The position numbers and the translations under genes are program-made. A DNA stretch of 64,000 nucleotides from Dichetophora obliterata (lineage: Eukaryota > Arthropoda > Insecta > Diptera > Sciomyzidae): contig OY986436.1 in the NCBI GenBank assembly GCA_963920525.1, positions 31,475,574 through 31,539,573 on the forward strand. Direction: 5' to 3'. The notes under the pieces were generated by a model. That model worked only from the letters and a program-made list of their open reading frames with translations, did not search any database and had not been told where the DNA came from. Of the stretch, positions 10,449 through 23,037 are shown one piece after another; within the stretch, counting starts at the first letter, position 1, and each line of letters begins with the position of its first letter.

Positions 10449-11834
10449 GTTTATTTCTCTCATTCTGAGGCTTAAGATACGCGTTGTACTGAGAAAATCT
10501 ATAGTTTTCGAGATATCGATAAAAGTTTGATGCCATAATGACGGAATTTTTTTTGTTTTAAATTTAAGAAAAGTAAACATATTTGTGGTAAGAATCTATG
10601 TTTAAAAATAAACATTTTTTAATTACAAATTTTAAAAATTATTTTCTGAAATTTTTTATAACCCGGTTATATAGGACATTTTTAAAAGTAAAAGTACAAA
10701 AAAATCTAATCAAATTTATGTCATCATAACAATTACCGTTTAGAAAAGTTATTAAAATTAAATTAAGTAATATTTTAATTATACATACCATTTTGACATA
10801 ATTAAACAAAACAAACACAATCATTTTTAAAATTTGGCATTTAATTTATACAAATAAATTCTTTCAATTTCAATTTTTTTTCATGTTTGTCAAGAAAACT
10901 TAAATATATAGTCTACAGGGTGTAGAAACAATAATACATATACAAATTGGATACAACATGCACATACATATAAACATAAATAAATCGCCAAAAATTTTAT
11001 GCTGCATAATTTAACTGTAACAAAACGTTGTAGAACGAGGTACCAGGCTTCAAACTTCAGCTTTAATGCAGTCCGTAACGACGCAGGGACCACCCAACAT
11101 GCAGATGACCGAATTTTCTATAAACCGTGAGCGTATGTCTATATTTTGTGTATGAAAAAAGAGTCTTCCATCCCTCCCCTTCCCAACCACTCCCATATTC
11201 ACTACTCCAACGCACACACGCACACACGCACACACACACACACACAGTGTCTCAGCAGTTTTTTCTTTAAAAACTTTTCTACAACATGCAATAAAAAGCA
11301 AAGAAGCGGAAATAAGTATGAGAAAAATGTTGCAATAAATACCTCCTCTCATGTTGTTTCCTTTTTTTTTTTTTGCGCCTTACAAGTACTGCTGATATTT
11401 CAGAAAACAACAGAAACTTTAATACGCAAATGCCTTAAATGTAGTATATTTTTAGGAGACCAAGCGAAAAATATTTACAATTTAGTTGAGCTTAAAAAAA
11501 TATGAATTCATAGGTTACAGCCGCAGATGTCGTCTGAGCAAGAAATAGCAAGAAATCTTGAAAGGTTTAAAGAACTTTCAGTAAACCAAATAGCAGTATA
11601 TTACCAAGAACAGTATGACTAAAATATAAAATTTTGTGCTTCTACGAATATGGACAAAATTTTGCACTAAACTTATTGAATTGTTTGATAGTTGATACTT
11701 AAAATATCCTTAAACAGTAATTTCTTTTAATTTATTATTCTTTTAAAAACAAACTTTGTTCAATTATTAAATGTAAAAAAATTACTTGGTCGTGACTTAC
11801 CTAGTTAACTTGAAGCTAAAAATTGCATTTTCCT
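10449..11834. other. AT-rich spacer with a CA microsatellite, no gene seen
   Basis: No convincing coding region. Contains the microsatellite at 11208-11247; otherwise unremarkable. Confidence 0.5.
11208..11247. repeat. (CA)n-type microsatellite with CG interruptions
   Basis: Runs of ACACACACGC followed by a perfect CA run. The Cys/Val-rich reading frames on the opposite strand come from this repeat. Confidence 0.9.
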
Positions 11835-12240
11835 ACACCGAATTATCTACACACGTAGTCCTGCATATCTTTTTGATAATTTGAAGTTTTGCAGGTCAAG
11901 TAGAAATATGAACCTCATTATCCCTAGATACAATTTCCTTAACTCCAGTAGATTGTTTTTCGTCAGTGTGATTAGGTCGTAGAATTCATTACCTAATAGT
12001 ATTAAAAGCGTTTCTAATAAAATTAACTTTAAGCATTTAATTTTCAAACACTTTTCTTAACTTCAAATTTCTCTACTTACGCTCTCTTGTTCTTCTCTTA
12101 CTCTCTAATTACTTTTCAAGGAATAATTATTCTTTATTTAAATTTTAGTCTTTTTTAAGTAATATTGTTTTTGATAGCATTATGTAACATTAATTTGCAT
12201 GTCAAAAAGTTTTTAAAATAAAAAAAAAATAAAATAAGTA
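11835..12240 (+). mobile_element. 3' fragment of a jockey/CR1-like LINE
   Basis: Matches the end of the LINE at the left edge. The coding tail begins near 11890 with FCRSSRNMNLIIPRYN, followed by SSRLFF and NSLPNSIKSVSN, and ends at TAA near 12060. One in-frame TAG replaces the Trp of the usual IRLWNSLP. It ends in an A-rich tail (about 12215-12260). The two copies differ enough to be separate subfamily insertions rather than a duplication. Strongly 5'-truncated, as most LINE copies are. Confidence 0.75.
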
Positions 12241-12260
12241 AAAAAAAATAAATTAATTAA

Positions 12261-14271
12261 TTCACTTGGTCAATTTTGAATAATTTTTCAGTTGTTTAAA
12301 AAAAGTCATTTATTAAAAAACAAGACATATCGAACTCGTTATAAACACCACTTATATCTTTTAGCTCGAAAAAGGCGGCATCACAGTACCATTAACAATA
12401 CCTCATTGTCTACTTGATCGCTTCACTGATTACACAGACAATTGTAATATAATGAATTTAATTAAATATTGCTATTGGCAACGATTTTCCGTCTGACAAG
12501 CAAGTTGCAGTCAGGTGTGAAATTTTAATGAATATATTTCAATACATTTCAATTATAATAATGTTCGTTTCACTTCAAGAGAAAAATGTGTTGGTATAAT
12601 TTTAATATAAAAGAATATAAAGAAAAGACAGTTTTTGATTAAATAATATGATAAAAATAGATGATTTCAAAAATTTAATCAGGAGCACTGCTTTTCCTAT
12701 AAATATATTGGAGTGAAATTGCACTCTCTCTGTTAAACCTAAGTGTTTACTTTTAACTTAAGAAATTATAAATAATAATTCAACTTAATATTTAAGATAT
12801 TTTCCTATTTGCACGTTTTTTTTTTTATCTGTCGTTTTATGAACTCGAAAATTTATACATTGATAAACATCTGCATAAAAATTAAGACAAAAAAATTATT
12901 ATTATTTAGCGAAGACAAGAAGATTAAAGCACGTTAAGAATAGCAACAACAGCTGTTAGACCAGCAAAGAAATCTGTCGACGACGAACGCCTTCCAAGAT
13001 TTAAAAATTAATTTTTGCCACTTGAATTAATTAAAATCAAATTGCTGCGCATCATAGGCCGGAAATGAAAATGAAGCAAGCGGAAATGGCAGCAAATTTT
13101 AACAGCTGCCATCTTGCAGGTAATTAAGAGTTACCGTTAAGAAGCGTAAAAACACACTCAACTTAACGTAATATGCAGCCAATGAGAAAATAGAGAGGCT
13201 TTAATGTTAAGCAGCTATTACGTGCACTTAAGTGGAAAGCTGTTAAAAGGAGTGGGGTGTAAAAAGGGACGCGAACATTACAGGTAAGCTATGGCAGTTG
13301 TAGGCTGTGTGAAGACTAGCATTAATGCACGCTATTCCCTTATATACCTTATAGAAAAAACAATAAAAGACAAATTATTTCACACATTTTACAAAAAGGA
13401 CAAAGCTGTTGTTTTAAAGCAGTTAAAATGTTCTTCCAAATAATGGTGCACAAGTTATACAAATTCCGCGCATTTCATTGTCGAGGACATTAGAACAATT
13501 GTTAGCAATTTGTTGCTGCAACTTTTATACATGAAATTCCAGCATTATTAGCTATTTCTGTTGCTGCGCGCTCTATTCTGTTCTGTGTTGCTACGCCTGC
13601 TGTTGCTGCCAGTTTCCGGTGGAACAACAACAACAACAATTTGTTCAGAAAACATTTTAAAAACATTGTCAATTTAATTTTTTTCTTTTTTCGAATATGT
13701 TACTGCTGTTGTTTTTCCTTTATTGTATATTGCACGGTAGAAAACATTTAAATTGGTAGGAAGAGTTGCGGAAACGGAAGTACAATCAAATTCCGTACGG
13801 TAGTTGTATACTGAAAACAAGAAGGAGTTTCCAACATAGAAACAGGCTGCAGAGTATTTAAAAAAAAAATAAAAATTAACTTGAGAAAAAGTATTTAAAA
13901 ATACAGCTAAACAAAATTTTTGCAAAGAATTGGTGTATTTCTCAAAGGAGGCATTTGCTGACAATTTTGGCTTGCTTTTTAAGACTAGATCCAGCCTAAT
14001 CTGAGAAGTCAAAATATATGCATTTTTATACTTAATGATTTTTTTATGTTCGCTAGCTCATGATTCAGAAAACAGGCATGAAATTAAATAGTTTTTGTGT
14101 TTTTTGTTGAAACATTTTTTTTACCATGTGTGTTGCAAATAACATAATTTTTTCATCCAGTTAAACTGTAACTTACTTGCTTGGAGGGATATTGTTTATA
14201 AGGAATATTTCTGTACTTAGTTTGAGAAATTTTTTAAAAGTTTTGAAATTTTTTAAAAATTATGATATTTC
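12261..14271. other. AT-rich spacer, no gene seen
   Basis: Contains small CAA/TTG-type simple repeats (for example near 13625) but no recognisable gene, RNA or transposon end. Confidence 0.5.
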
Positions 14272-14718
14272 TTAACCCTTTCGCGCCCATTTTGGATTGA
14301 TATGTCCCAGCGAAGCTCATTGCATCATAACTTTTTTATTTCCCTTTACATTTTTAAATCTAACATATCACAATAAAGGTTGAAGCATTGTCTATGGTAT
14401 GATTAAAAACAATTGCGCTGAATTATAACTGTACCTTATTTGTGTGCAGTTGCTAAGTGTAAAAGCACGTGTTTTACGCAGATCGTCTCATATTTCATCA
14501 ATAAACCCGCAGTTTTTTTTTTATCATAAATCTATATAATTACGAAAATTAAGTGGTGGAATATTGTTATTAACATTCTGTAGCAAAAAAACACTCAAAA
14601 TGTAAAGTGATAGAACCTTTTTGTTTGAATGGGACATATTATCCCAATAAGATTTCGCATGGGATCTATTATTCCAATATAAATTTACAAGAACAAGTGT
14701 GATTTTTAATTTCTGCAG

Positions 14719-15300
14719 ATGACAAGTAAGAAATTTTCGAATAAGGAAATAACCGAAATTATGCTAGAGGACGATGAAAGCGAAAATGATGGCACAGACT
14801 TCAGTGACTCCGGCTCCAAATAGTCTTTATCAGATAGCAAAGATCAGAATACTGAGGAAGAAAATGTAACTGACTCAAGCGATGACAACAGTGAATACGG
14901 TGATGATGTTGCCCCTGATGTTGCTGTTGTTGCAGGTGGTGAGACTGCTCCTGATGTTGCTATTGCATTTGGTACTGTTGTAGCTGCAGGTTGTGAGATT
15001 ACTCCAGATGCTGATGTTACACTTGGACCTTGTATGTGGTCTAACTTTAGCAGAACCACTACATTTGTACCTAAATATATAATGCCTGCGGACAGAGACG
15101 CAGAGGTAATATTGGATTTATCGCCTTCGGCTACTTTTTCCCCAAGAGTTTGTACATTCGCATAGCAGAATGTACTAATCAGAGGCTAACGAAGCTAAAT
15201 AGGATGAAGAGTTCGAAACGCCATTCAACGGATGAATATGAAATTATGACTTTAATTGGAGCGTCATTAATTATAAAAGGCTAGCGTAAGAGAAATTGCT
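14719..15300 (+). pseudogene. piggyBac transposase, N-terminal part
   Basis: The ATG at 14719 opens a Glu/Asp/Ser-rich N-terminus (MLEDDESENDGTDFSDS), typical of piggyBac proteins. An in-frame TAG lies at 14821-14823. The frame then stays open to 15163, but near 15130 the homologous frame shifts by one base and continues as PKSLYIRIAECTN and DEYEIMTLIGASLIIKG before a TAG near 15284. The last block matches the start of the catalytic domain of the PGBD family. The gene is then cut by an insertion. The Ala/Val-rich stretch near 14910-15010 (APDVAVVAGGE, repeated loosely) looks like local expansion. Confidence 0.7.
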
Positions 15301-17370
15301 TGAACAATGATTTGTGCGACAACAATTTATTGCCAAGCCATGTCATGTTGTTTGAACTAGTTGAGTGTGTCTTTCTACAACAGTGCTGGGTATGACTAAT
15401 GCTACCAACTCATGTTATTAAAAAATAAGTATATTTGCTTCTTAGAACACTGAAAAGTAAGTATTAGTAAGTATAATTTTTTAAAATAAGTATAAGTAAG
15501 TATTTTACCTTAGAAAAATAAATTGAATATTTTTTTTGATACAATTTACTAATTTATGTTAAAACCAATAGAACCCACAATATTCCTTAAATATTGGCAC
15601 CCCATTCTTTTTGTTTTCCTTAAAAGGTTTTGTGTATGCAATCTATCTAAAATCAAAAACTCTTCAGAGAAAAAAAAAATCAAAATATTAATTTTATATA
15701 TTTGAAATTCATATATATTTCTAATACATAAAATAGTTTAAAAACAAACAAAAGTATAACAAAAAATTATAAGTTATACGCACTTTCAAAGTAGTTAAAT
15801 AAAAAAAAATAAAAAAATCACATTCAAATGTATACAGAGACCAAAGAAAATTTATCATTATTCGCTCTCACTGTCACGGAATTGAAGCGCTACATTATTT
15901 TTTTTTTTTTTTTGCTTGAAATCCTATTTGTGTTGGCTGTAAATTTTATTTAAGCGTCAAGTCTAATTGGTCACTTTCGAAAGTTTTTCTTTGTTTTTAA
16001 AATTTTTCGAATGTATGTGTATCTAAGAATATTGTATTAAATTTTTATGAAGATCCGAGCAGTATAAGTAATTTTTTCAACCCAAAACTTTCTCTACCTG
16101 AACTCATGTTAGAACGCATTTAAAAAACTTTAAGAGCGTTTTTCTCAAAACTACGTTTTCACGGACGCCCCACACTATTTCTCCGGTGGGCTGATCCTTC
16201 TGAAATTTTAACCACATATTTAACACAAAACTACTTACAAAATAGACTATAATCGTGTTAAAAAATTGATGTTTACTATATTTTTTTACAAATAACAGCG
16301 AAAAAAATAATTTTTTAATTTTTTTTGGTTTTTGTAACTTAAAGTTAACAACAATTGCTAAAAGTTAATATTAATAGTCTATTTTATAGTCCTTGTCATA
16401 TTGAATCTAAAACACTTTGTTTTTTTGTTGCAGATAAACAGATGCCGAGATATCGTGTGGGAGCCGACCTGCCTCCAAATTATTAAAAAACATTAATAAA
16501 ATTTTTTATTTTTATTAATTAAGACTTCATTTATGATTCCTAACAGCTTACATAAATATATCTTTCATAGCAAGCTCACGATAAATTTCCAAAAATAGCC
16601 TATTTTTTAGCCGACACCCTTAATATTTAAGGTCTTGTCTTTAAAAAATTGTAAAATTCGACACAGCTGTAATCAATATTATTTTTTAAAAATTTTCAAA
16701 CTTTTTCAAACTTTTTCCGCTTTTGCAAATAAAAACGTTCATCTGGAGCTGAAAAGTAAGCATAATTAAGTATAAATCTTAAAAGTAAGTATACTTATAA
16801 GTATGAAATTTTAGTAAGTATATGAAGCTGAAAATAAGTATGATACTTACGAAGTAAGTATAGTTGGTAACATTAGGTATGACTCAAACAACTTAGCGCA
16901 TTGAGTTCGATAATGACATGGCTTACTTAAACGTTTGCATGGTGCACAGGACAACTCATTAAAATCGGTATGAAGACACCATGTTATGTGCCGTTATCGC
17001 TTTGGTCGTTTTCTAGAACTCATCTACAAACATATAAACAAACAAACAAACAAATATTGCTCGTTTAATAGTATAAGATACATATATATAAACAAAATGG
17101 GTTTTTTTCATATTATAAACAGCATTACATTCACATACACAACATAAAGCGTCATATATCAAATACATGTATGACACAGTGATTCAACACATATTTTCAA
17201 GAAGCCATGAAACTTATTAATTGAGATATCGGTTGCATATCATAGCTTGAGTTGGCATTTTCGTTGGAATGGCATGCATAATTTGGTTTGGTCGTTGGCA
17301 TGGCTTGGCGTGAATTGCTTTTTGGTTCGATGAGTTTTTTGAATTGAAACATGCATTTGTGCTAGCCTTT
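15300..17370. other. Foreign segment splitting the piggyBac transposase
   Basis: Homology to the transposase stops near 15300 and resumes near 17375. The hAT-like element explains only 15397-16875. The flanks (15300-15388 and 16884-17370) are also foreign. They contain a GCCAAGCCATG word near 15336 and its complement near 17305, which might mark an older insertion, but I cannot fix its ends. A TATA-rich and ACAAACAAACA simple stretch occurs near 17030-17095. Confidence 0.45.
15397..16875. mobile_element. hAT-like non-autonomous element, 1.48 kb, inside piggyBac
   Basis: Terminal inverted repeats TAATGCTACCAACT and AGTTGGTAACATTA are flanked by the identical octamer GGTATGAC (15389-15396 and 16876-16883), the 8-bp target duplication expected of hAT elements. 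Both subterminal regions are packed with AAGTAAGTAT and AAGTATA repeats (about 15425-15510 and 16755-16860). Such clusters are common in hAT ends, where transposase binds. No coding sequence is preserved. Confidence 0.8.
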
Positions 17371-18185
17371 ATAAATTATGCACTATAACCACGTTTCGGC
17401 TATAGCTGATTATTGGAGCAAGAACTATTCTCTGTGCAATGAATCTATCAAAAAGAGCATGTCACGTGACCGATACAGTCACCTATCGTCGACGATATAT
17501 TTTAATGACGTAGACAACCGAATGGAGCTCCAAAAGACTACTTCATGTCTGCACTTGTAGCTTGCGTAAAGAAAACTTTTTGGGGGCACAAAGTGAGAGC
17601 CCTTACCAATTCATAGATGAGTGCATGACGAGGGCCATCCCGTGCTAAAACAGTACAAGCCAATGAAGCCCATAAAACGTAGAGTGAAAATGTGGATGCG
17701 ATGTGATGCTAAGACCGGATATACTTATGACTTAAATATTTATACCAGAAAGGAAACCAACTCTGATATCATCGGCACCCTTGGGGAAAGAGTCGTCCTC
17801 AGTTTGACATCTACGATTCGTAATAACGACGTTATTAAATTCCGTTATTACATTCAAGTTATTTTATTACGACGTCCATCTCGCCGACCTTAAAACAGCA
17901 GTATTCGAAGTGAACACAAAGTCTAGAAAGTGGTGGAAGAAAGTATTTTTTAAAATCCTAATATTTTGTATTGTAAATGCGTGGATCATATATATGGAGC
18001 ATCATCACTGTGAGCTGCCTCTAATTCAGTTTATAGTTCCATTATCTCAAGCGCTTATAGTGGAAGGAGTGAAACGCTAGAAGAAGGACCTTAGTAGGAC
18101 ATTTTGAATATTGGAAATCACTTACCCATTGAAACCACCTCGCGACGTCGTTGCGTTCGATGAAATACCATAAAGTTGCGTTTCG
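17366..18185 (+). pseudogene. piggyBac transposase, central and C-terminal parts
   Basis: 17378-17560 encodes AIADYWSKNYSLCNES and SMSRDRYSHLSSTIYFNDVD, matching the MSRDRF...HFND block of DDE_Tnp_1_7 proteins. A frame change leads to LKQYKPMKPIKRRVKMW and DAKTGYTYDLNIYTRK (about 17645-17755), then LGERVV, all classic piggyBac blocks around the second catalytic Asp. Beyond about 17820 the frame decays. HLPIETTSRRRC near 18120-18155 looks like the start of the Cys-rich C-terminal domain. Multiple stops and frameshifts make it non-functional. Confidence 0.8.
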
Positions 18186-18569
18186 CACCATTTCACCAAT
18201 AAAACAATTTCCTTGATATATACTATTTTATGTATACTACTGATTTAGTATTATACAATATTAAATATTTAAATTTGTTTACTTCTTTTTTTTTCCTTTT
18301 TAATGTTCCATTATATTTGTATGCTTTGAAATAAAAATAAATTGGAAAAATGTATATCGATCCAAGTAATTGTTTGCTTATTGTATTTATTGGGACATAT
18401 TATCCCACCATGAAACCTTATTGGGATTATATATTCCAGGAAAACGATAAGGACCTCCGACTTCTCAGGTATCCCAAAAATCTTATATTTTATCCTTGTA
18501 ACTGTATTTGCCATAAAAATTTAAAAAACCCCCAGATTTCGAAAAAAAACTCAGAGGCGAAAGGGTTAA

Positions 18570-20688
18570 AAATGGGCAATAACATGAAATGTTGGGGCGT
18601 TCATATGCAGATAAAATTGTTTTTAGAACTGAATTGTTGTTGGAAATTTTATTTCCACAGACATCAAAGGTCTACCTCTTAATGTTTTCGTGTTTGTGGT
18701 GACCCATAAAATATTTAAGTGCATTAAAAAAAATAATGAGACGTGCCTAGTTCTTCTTTGATAGAAGTTTTGTTCTAATTAAAAAGACCGAACTTGTTCC
18801 AGTTCAAAACTAAAAGCAATTCTTATAAATTCAACTTAAATTTTAGCTCAGCTTCTTCTCATCATAATATTCGGCATACTAAATTGTTAATTCAAGCAAA
18901 AATAGAAAGAACTTTGCCCATCATTAATCTTTAACTTAATGCATTTCAGTTCTATATCGATTATGGTGGCGAAATAAAAGTCATTAATAAGAAAAGAGAA
19001 CAAATGATGTCGAATCCAAATACCATGTGTTGACCAACACACATAATCGCAGGTAATCTTTTTTAATGAAATAAAGAAATTAATTTTGCGCATGCAGAGC
19101 AGAAGAAACACGATGAAAAACAAAAGCTATTGAAAGGAAAACCGCAACAAAGTGCTTCAAACTTTGGATTGGGTTGTAACGTTGCGTGCTGGCTGGTGTT
19201 GTTGCCTGCTGCTTCTATTGCTCTAACTGCTATAATAACGATTTCAACAAATTATGGCTAAAACCTTCATTTATAACACACATGCTGTCTAAGTGTGTGT
19301 GTGTGTGTTTGTGTGGGAGCATATCTATACACCCGCTTGTAAAAATTTGTCGGTGATGACATTGTAATGCATAACTGTATGCGGAAAAAAAAATCTTGTT
19401 TGTGCACACTTCTTAATCGTGCTCACAGTATTTTGTTTTCATTGTTCAAGCACAGTTTGACTTTATTCGTCTGTGTAGCAATATCGTGTTTTCTAACAGG
19501 AATTTTTGCAGTGAGGTGTGTTTGTGAAAATTATAAATCTTTATGTTTAAACCAGAACAAAGTTTTATGCATAAAATAAATATGTGTAATTAAATATTAA
19601 TTCGGAAATTATCTTTAAAAGGCAAGAAAAGGCGTTCATTAAATTTTCAAAACAATTTGTGGCGTCAGTTGCTTTTTTTTTTGCTTCTTTTCTTTTGGTT
19701 CTCTATCGTTTTCGTTGAGTTCTTGGAGTAGAGAGGGTTTTCGTAAATTTTTTTTGTCTCTCCAATTTTGTGCGTCATTTTTGTGTTCTCTCCTATCTTG
19801 TACATACCTTCTCTAACCGTCGCTTACTGTGTAAGGTAGATGTCATCAGTGTTTTAGGGCCATGCCTGAACATATGTACTTCAAAATTCTATACAGGCGT
19901 TGGAGGCTTGGTTGGTTATACATAGAATTGGTTACGTCTTGTGTCCATTTACCACTCGGTACATATAAATAAATGCGTGTGTATCTACAGTTATATTCGT
20001 GTCTTACCACATGACAGAAACTAAACGTGCATGGTTTTTTTCGCACCAATCGATTCCTTTTCTAAAAGATTATCTGCTAAAACTTTAGCTCAGAGAAGTT
20101 TTGCGTGTTTTGATAGCAATGTATTAAGATACTTGCATGTCCTTTGCTTAAATATAGTTTGTAAAATATTTTTACTTATTTGCTTTTATTGAATGATGTA
20201 CATTAATTCAAATGTTAAAGAAATATTTATTAAGGCATATTCTTATTTCAATAGGTAAACATTGGTAAACGAATAAAAAATTTTGAATAGTTGCAATATG
20301 AAAAGAACGCAATTATTATTAACCTAATTAAATTAAATTTTCGATTAATTTGAAAATCAATTACTTTGTTCTGCTTTGAGTTTTGTTCAACATTTGGTTT
20401 TGAGCTTTGTAAAATATTTTCATTTGAAAAATTGGTGTGCATTTTTCAACAACGAAAACATAATTTTGTTTGACAAGCTTTTATAAAATTTCAAATTCTG
20501 TGTCTAATTAGATGTTAAAAAACATTAAATTAATGAATTTAAAAAATAAACTCAATTTTGGAAGACCCTGTATTTATTATGTTGAAACTGCTGGGAAGGT
20601 TTTTATCAAGAAATCTTACTTAACTTTACTAATTTTTTGAAACACCTTTCAAGATCAAAAATAACAGTTTAAATTTAATTTATTTGCT
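18570..20688. other. AT-rich spacer, no gene seen
   Basis: Contains a short GT microsatellite (about 19293-19320). Nothing else recognised on either strand. Confidence 0.5.
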
Positions 20689-20714
20689 TATAAGGGATTC
20701 ATAAAGCTACCTGG

Positions 20715-21332
20715 ATGTCCCCTGATCAAAAAACAAAAAATCAAATTGATCACGTTTTGATCGACGGAAGGCACTCTTCCAGTGTATTGGATGTACGCAC
20801 GATCCGTGGTGCAAACATTGACTCGGATCACTATCTTGTTGCAGCCAAGATCCGTACACGTCTGTGCGCAGCTAAGAATACACGCAACCCTACACAGAGA
20901 AAGCTAGACGTCGACAAGCTGCAATCGAAACAGACAGCCGATGCTTTCGCCACTCGACTCTCACTCCTGCTTCAAAGCACTCCTCCAATCGATGATATAT
21001 GCGCGCAGTGGACACACATTTCCAACTCCATGCGTGCGGCTGCTGAAGAGGTGATTGGCTACCAACGCCCTCGCCGAAACCAGTGGTATGACCAGGAGTG
21101 TCGCGACGCCACTGCAGAGAAAGACGCCGCCTACAAAGCCACCCTGCAGTCGGTTGTAACGCGCGCTGCTAAGGAGCGATACAAAGAAAAGAGGAGGGAA
21201 GAGAGACATATTTTCAGGCGGAAAAAAAGAGAGGCAGAAAAGCGCGAGCAAGAGAAGATTGAGATGTATGGTGACAGGAATGAGGCCCGAAAATTTTTTT
21301 TAAAAAATAAGACGCCTTGCCGATGGTTTTAA
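20715..21332 (+). pseudogene. Endonuclease C-terminal part and linker of RTE-like LINE (copy 1)
   Basis: Begins inside the apurinic-type endonuclease domain. KNQIDHVLIDGRHSS and IDSDHYLVAAKIR carry the catalytic Asp and His near the domain end. A long Lys/Arg/Glu-rich linker (KERYKEKRREERHIF) follows. The frame stops at 21330 just after a T8-A6 run at about 21294-21307. The reverse transcriptase continues one base over from 21304. The N-terminal half of the domain, with the Asn and Glu motifs, was lost by 5' truncation. Confidence 0.85.
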
Positions 21333-23037
21333 AACCGGGGCCTCTTCCTGCAAGGATGAAAACGGGAATCTAGTGACAGATGTCCAGAGTACACTGACGT
21401 TATGGAGGGAACACTTCTCTAAACTTCTAAATGGCGACGCTGACAACAATCCCGCCAATAGAGATGATATTCCGGAAACCCCAATTGCGGATGACAGCAT
21501 CGAGGTTCCGCTGCCCGACTATGATGAAGTTCTGACAGCTATAGCTCGGCTTAAAAATAACAAAGCCGCGGGAGCTGATGGCTTACCTGCTGAGTTGTTT
21601 AAGAACGGAGGCGAAGCTCTACTTAAATGCATTCACGAGCTTCTATGCAGAATATGGTCGGAAGAATGCATTCCGAACGATTGGAATCTCAGTGTGCTCT
21701 GCCCAATCCACAAGAAAGGCGATCCCACTATCTGTGCCAATTACCGTGGGATAAGCCTTCTTAATATCGCATATAAGGTCCTGTCGAGCGTTTTATGTGA
21801 AAGATTGAAGCCCATTGTAAACGAACTGATCGGACCTTATCAGTGTGGCTTCAGACCTGGAAAGTCCACCATCGACCAGATTTTCACGCTACGACAAATC
21901 TTGGAGAAGACTCAAGAAAAACAAGTCGACACCCACCATCTTTTTGTCGACTACAAAGCCGCCTTCGACAGCCCAATAAGGAAGCACCTGTACTCCACCA
22001 TGTCTGAATTTGGTATTCCTGCAAAACTAATACGACTTTGCAGGATGACACTGAGCAACACCAGCAGCGCAGTTAAAATCGGGAAGGACCTCTCCCCACC
22101 ATTTATTACCAAACGAGGTTTCAGACAAGGTGATTCCTTATCGTGCGACTTTTTCAACCTAATGATGGAAAAGATCATCCGAGCTGCTGATCTGAGACGT
22201 AGTGGCACAATATTCTACAAGAGTGTTATGCTGCTTGCGTATGCTGATGACATAGATATCATTGGCCATAATACGCGCGAAGTCAGTGCAGCATTTTCCA
22301 GATTAGAAAGAGAGTCAAGTCGAATGGGTCTGTCAGTGAATGCAGATAAGACGAAATACTTAGTGTCAACAAACAAACAGTCCCAGCGTCTTGGAACCCA
22401 CGTTACCGTTGACAATACCTCATTCGAGGTTGTGAAGAACTTCGTTTATCTGGGATCCAGCATTAATTCAACAAACGACATCAGCATTGAGATCAAACGA
22501 AGAATAACTCTTGCCAACAGGTGTTACTTTGGGCTCAGTAGGCGATTGAGAAGCAGAGCCCTCTCTCGACGAACGAAAATCACGCTCTATAAAACGCTCA
22601 TCATGCCCGTCCTACTTTACGCATCACAAACCTGGACGCTGAGCAGTTTAGATGAAAAGACTTTAGGAGCATTCGAGAGAAAGATTCTTCGTAAGATCTA
22701 CGGACCAATCTGCGTCAATGGCGAGTACCGAATACGGTGGAATGATGAACTGTATGAGCTGTACGCTGACATCGACATAGTCAAGCGCATTAAAATCGAG
22801 CGGCTTCGCTGGCTTGGTCATGTTCAGCGCATGAAAGACGATGCTCCAGTGAAGAAAACATTCGATTCGGTACCCAGCGGCGGTCAACGCAGAAGAGGAC
22901 GACCGCATCTTCGTTGGAATGACCAAGTAGAGGACAACCTGACGAAGCTTGGAATTTCCAACTGGCGCCAGCAAGCGAAAGACAGAAATGGCTGGCGCAA
23001 ATTCTTAGATGAGGCCAAGACCGACATACGGTTGTAG
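21304..23037 (+). CDS. Reverse transcriptase of RTE-like LINE (copy 1), otherwise uninterrupted
   Basis: Copies element RNA into DNA at the nicked target. Open from 21304 to the TAG at 23035-23037, about 577 codons, with no internal stop. Motifs: LKNNKAAGADGLPAELFK (near 21550), KKGDPTICANYRGISLL (21715), GFRPGKSTIDQIF (21850), FVDYKAAFDS (21943), GFRQGDSLSCDFFNLMMEK (22120), YADDIDIIG (about 22237, intact catalytic pair) and YLGSSIN (22450). The C-terminus has the ERLRWLGHVQRM and GRPHLRWNDQVEDNL blocks typical of these LINEs. There is no natural ATG at its head; it depends on the upstream endonuclease frame, from which it is displaced by one base. The copy cannot be autonomous because the endonuclease is truncated. 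Confidence 0.85.
   Translation, partial: KIRRLADGFKTGASSCKDENGNLVTDVQSTLTLWREHFSKLLNGDADNNPANRDDIPETPIADDSIEVPLPDYDEVLTAIARLKNNKAAGADGLPAELFKNGGEALLKCIHELLCRIWSEECIPNDWNLSVLCPIHKKGDPTICANYRGISLLNIAYKVLSSVLCERLKPIVNELIGPYQCGFRPGKSTIDQIFTLRQILEKTQEKQVDTHHLFVDYKAAFDSPIRKHLYSTMSEFGIPAKLIRLCRMTLSNTSSAVKIGKDLSPPFITKRGFRQGDSLSCDFFNLMMEKIIRAADLRRSGTIFYKSVMLLAYADDIDIIGHNTREVSAAFSRLERESSRMGLSVNADKTKYLVSTNKQSQRLGTHVTVDNTSFEVVKNFVYLGSSINSTNDISIEIKRRITLANRCYFGLSRRLRSRALSRRTKITLYKTLIMPVLLYASQTWTLSSLDEKTLGAFERKILRKIYGPICVNGEYRIRWNDELYELYADIDIVKRIKIERLRWLGHVQRMKDDAPVKKTFDSVPSGGQRRRGRPHLRWNDQVEDNLTKLGISNWRQQAKDRNGWRKFLDEAKTDIRL

Larger units (their letters stand above)
14276..18565 (+). mobile_element. piggyBac element, decayed and interrupted
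   Basis: Starts CCCTTTCGCGCC and ends GGCGAAAGGG. It is flanked by TTAA on both sides (14272-14275 and 18566-18569), the hallmark piggyBac target. A subterminal motif TGGGACATATTATCCCA occurs near both ends (about 14631 and 18390). The transposase gene is split by about 2 kb of inserted sequence and full of stops. Remaining piggyBac sequence is roughly 2.2 kb, normal for the family. Confidence 0.85.

Noticed and set aside
11050..11352. Cys/Val-rich minus-strand reading frames
   Set aside because: They are products of the CA microsatellite at 11208-11247.
21951..22974. Minus-strand frames within the RTE-like LINE (and the same ones at 37287-38310, 39052-40140)
   Set aside because: They are antisense shadows of the endonuclease and RT frames; they recur only because the LINE is present twice.
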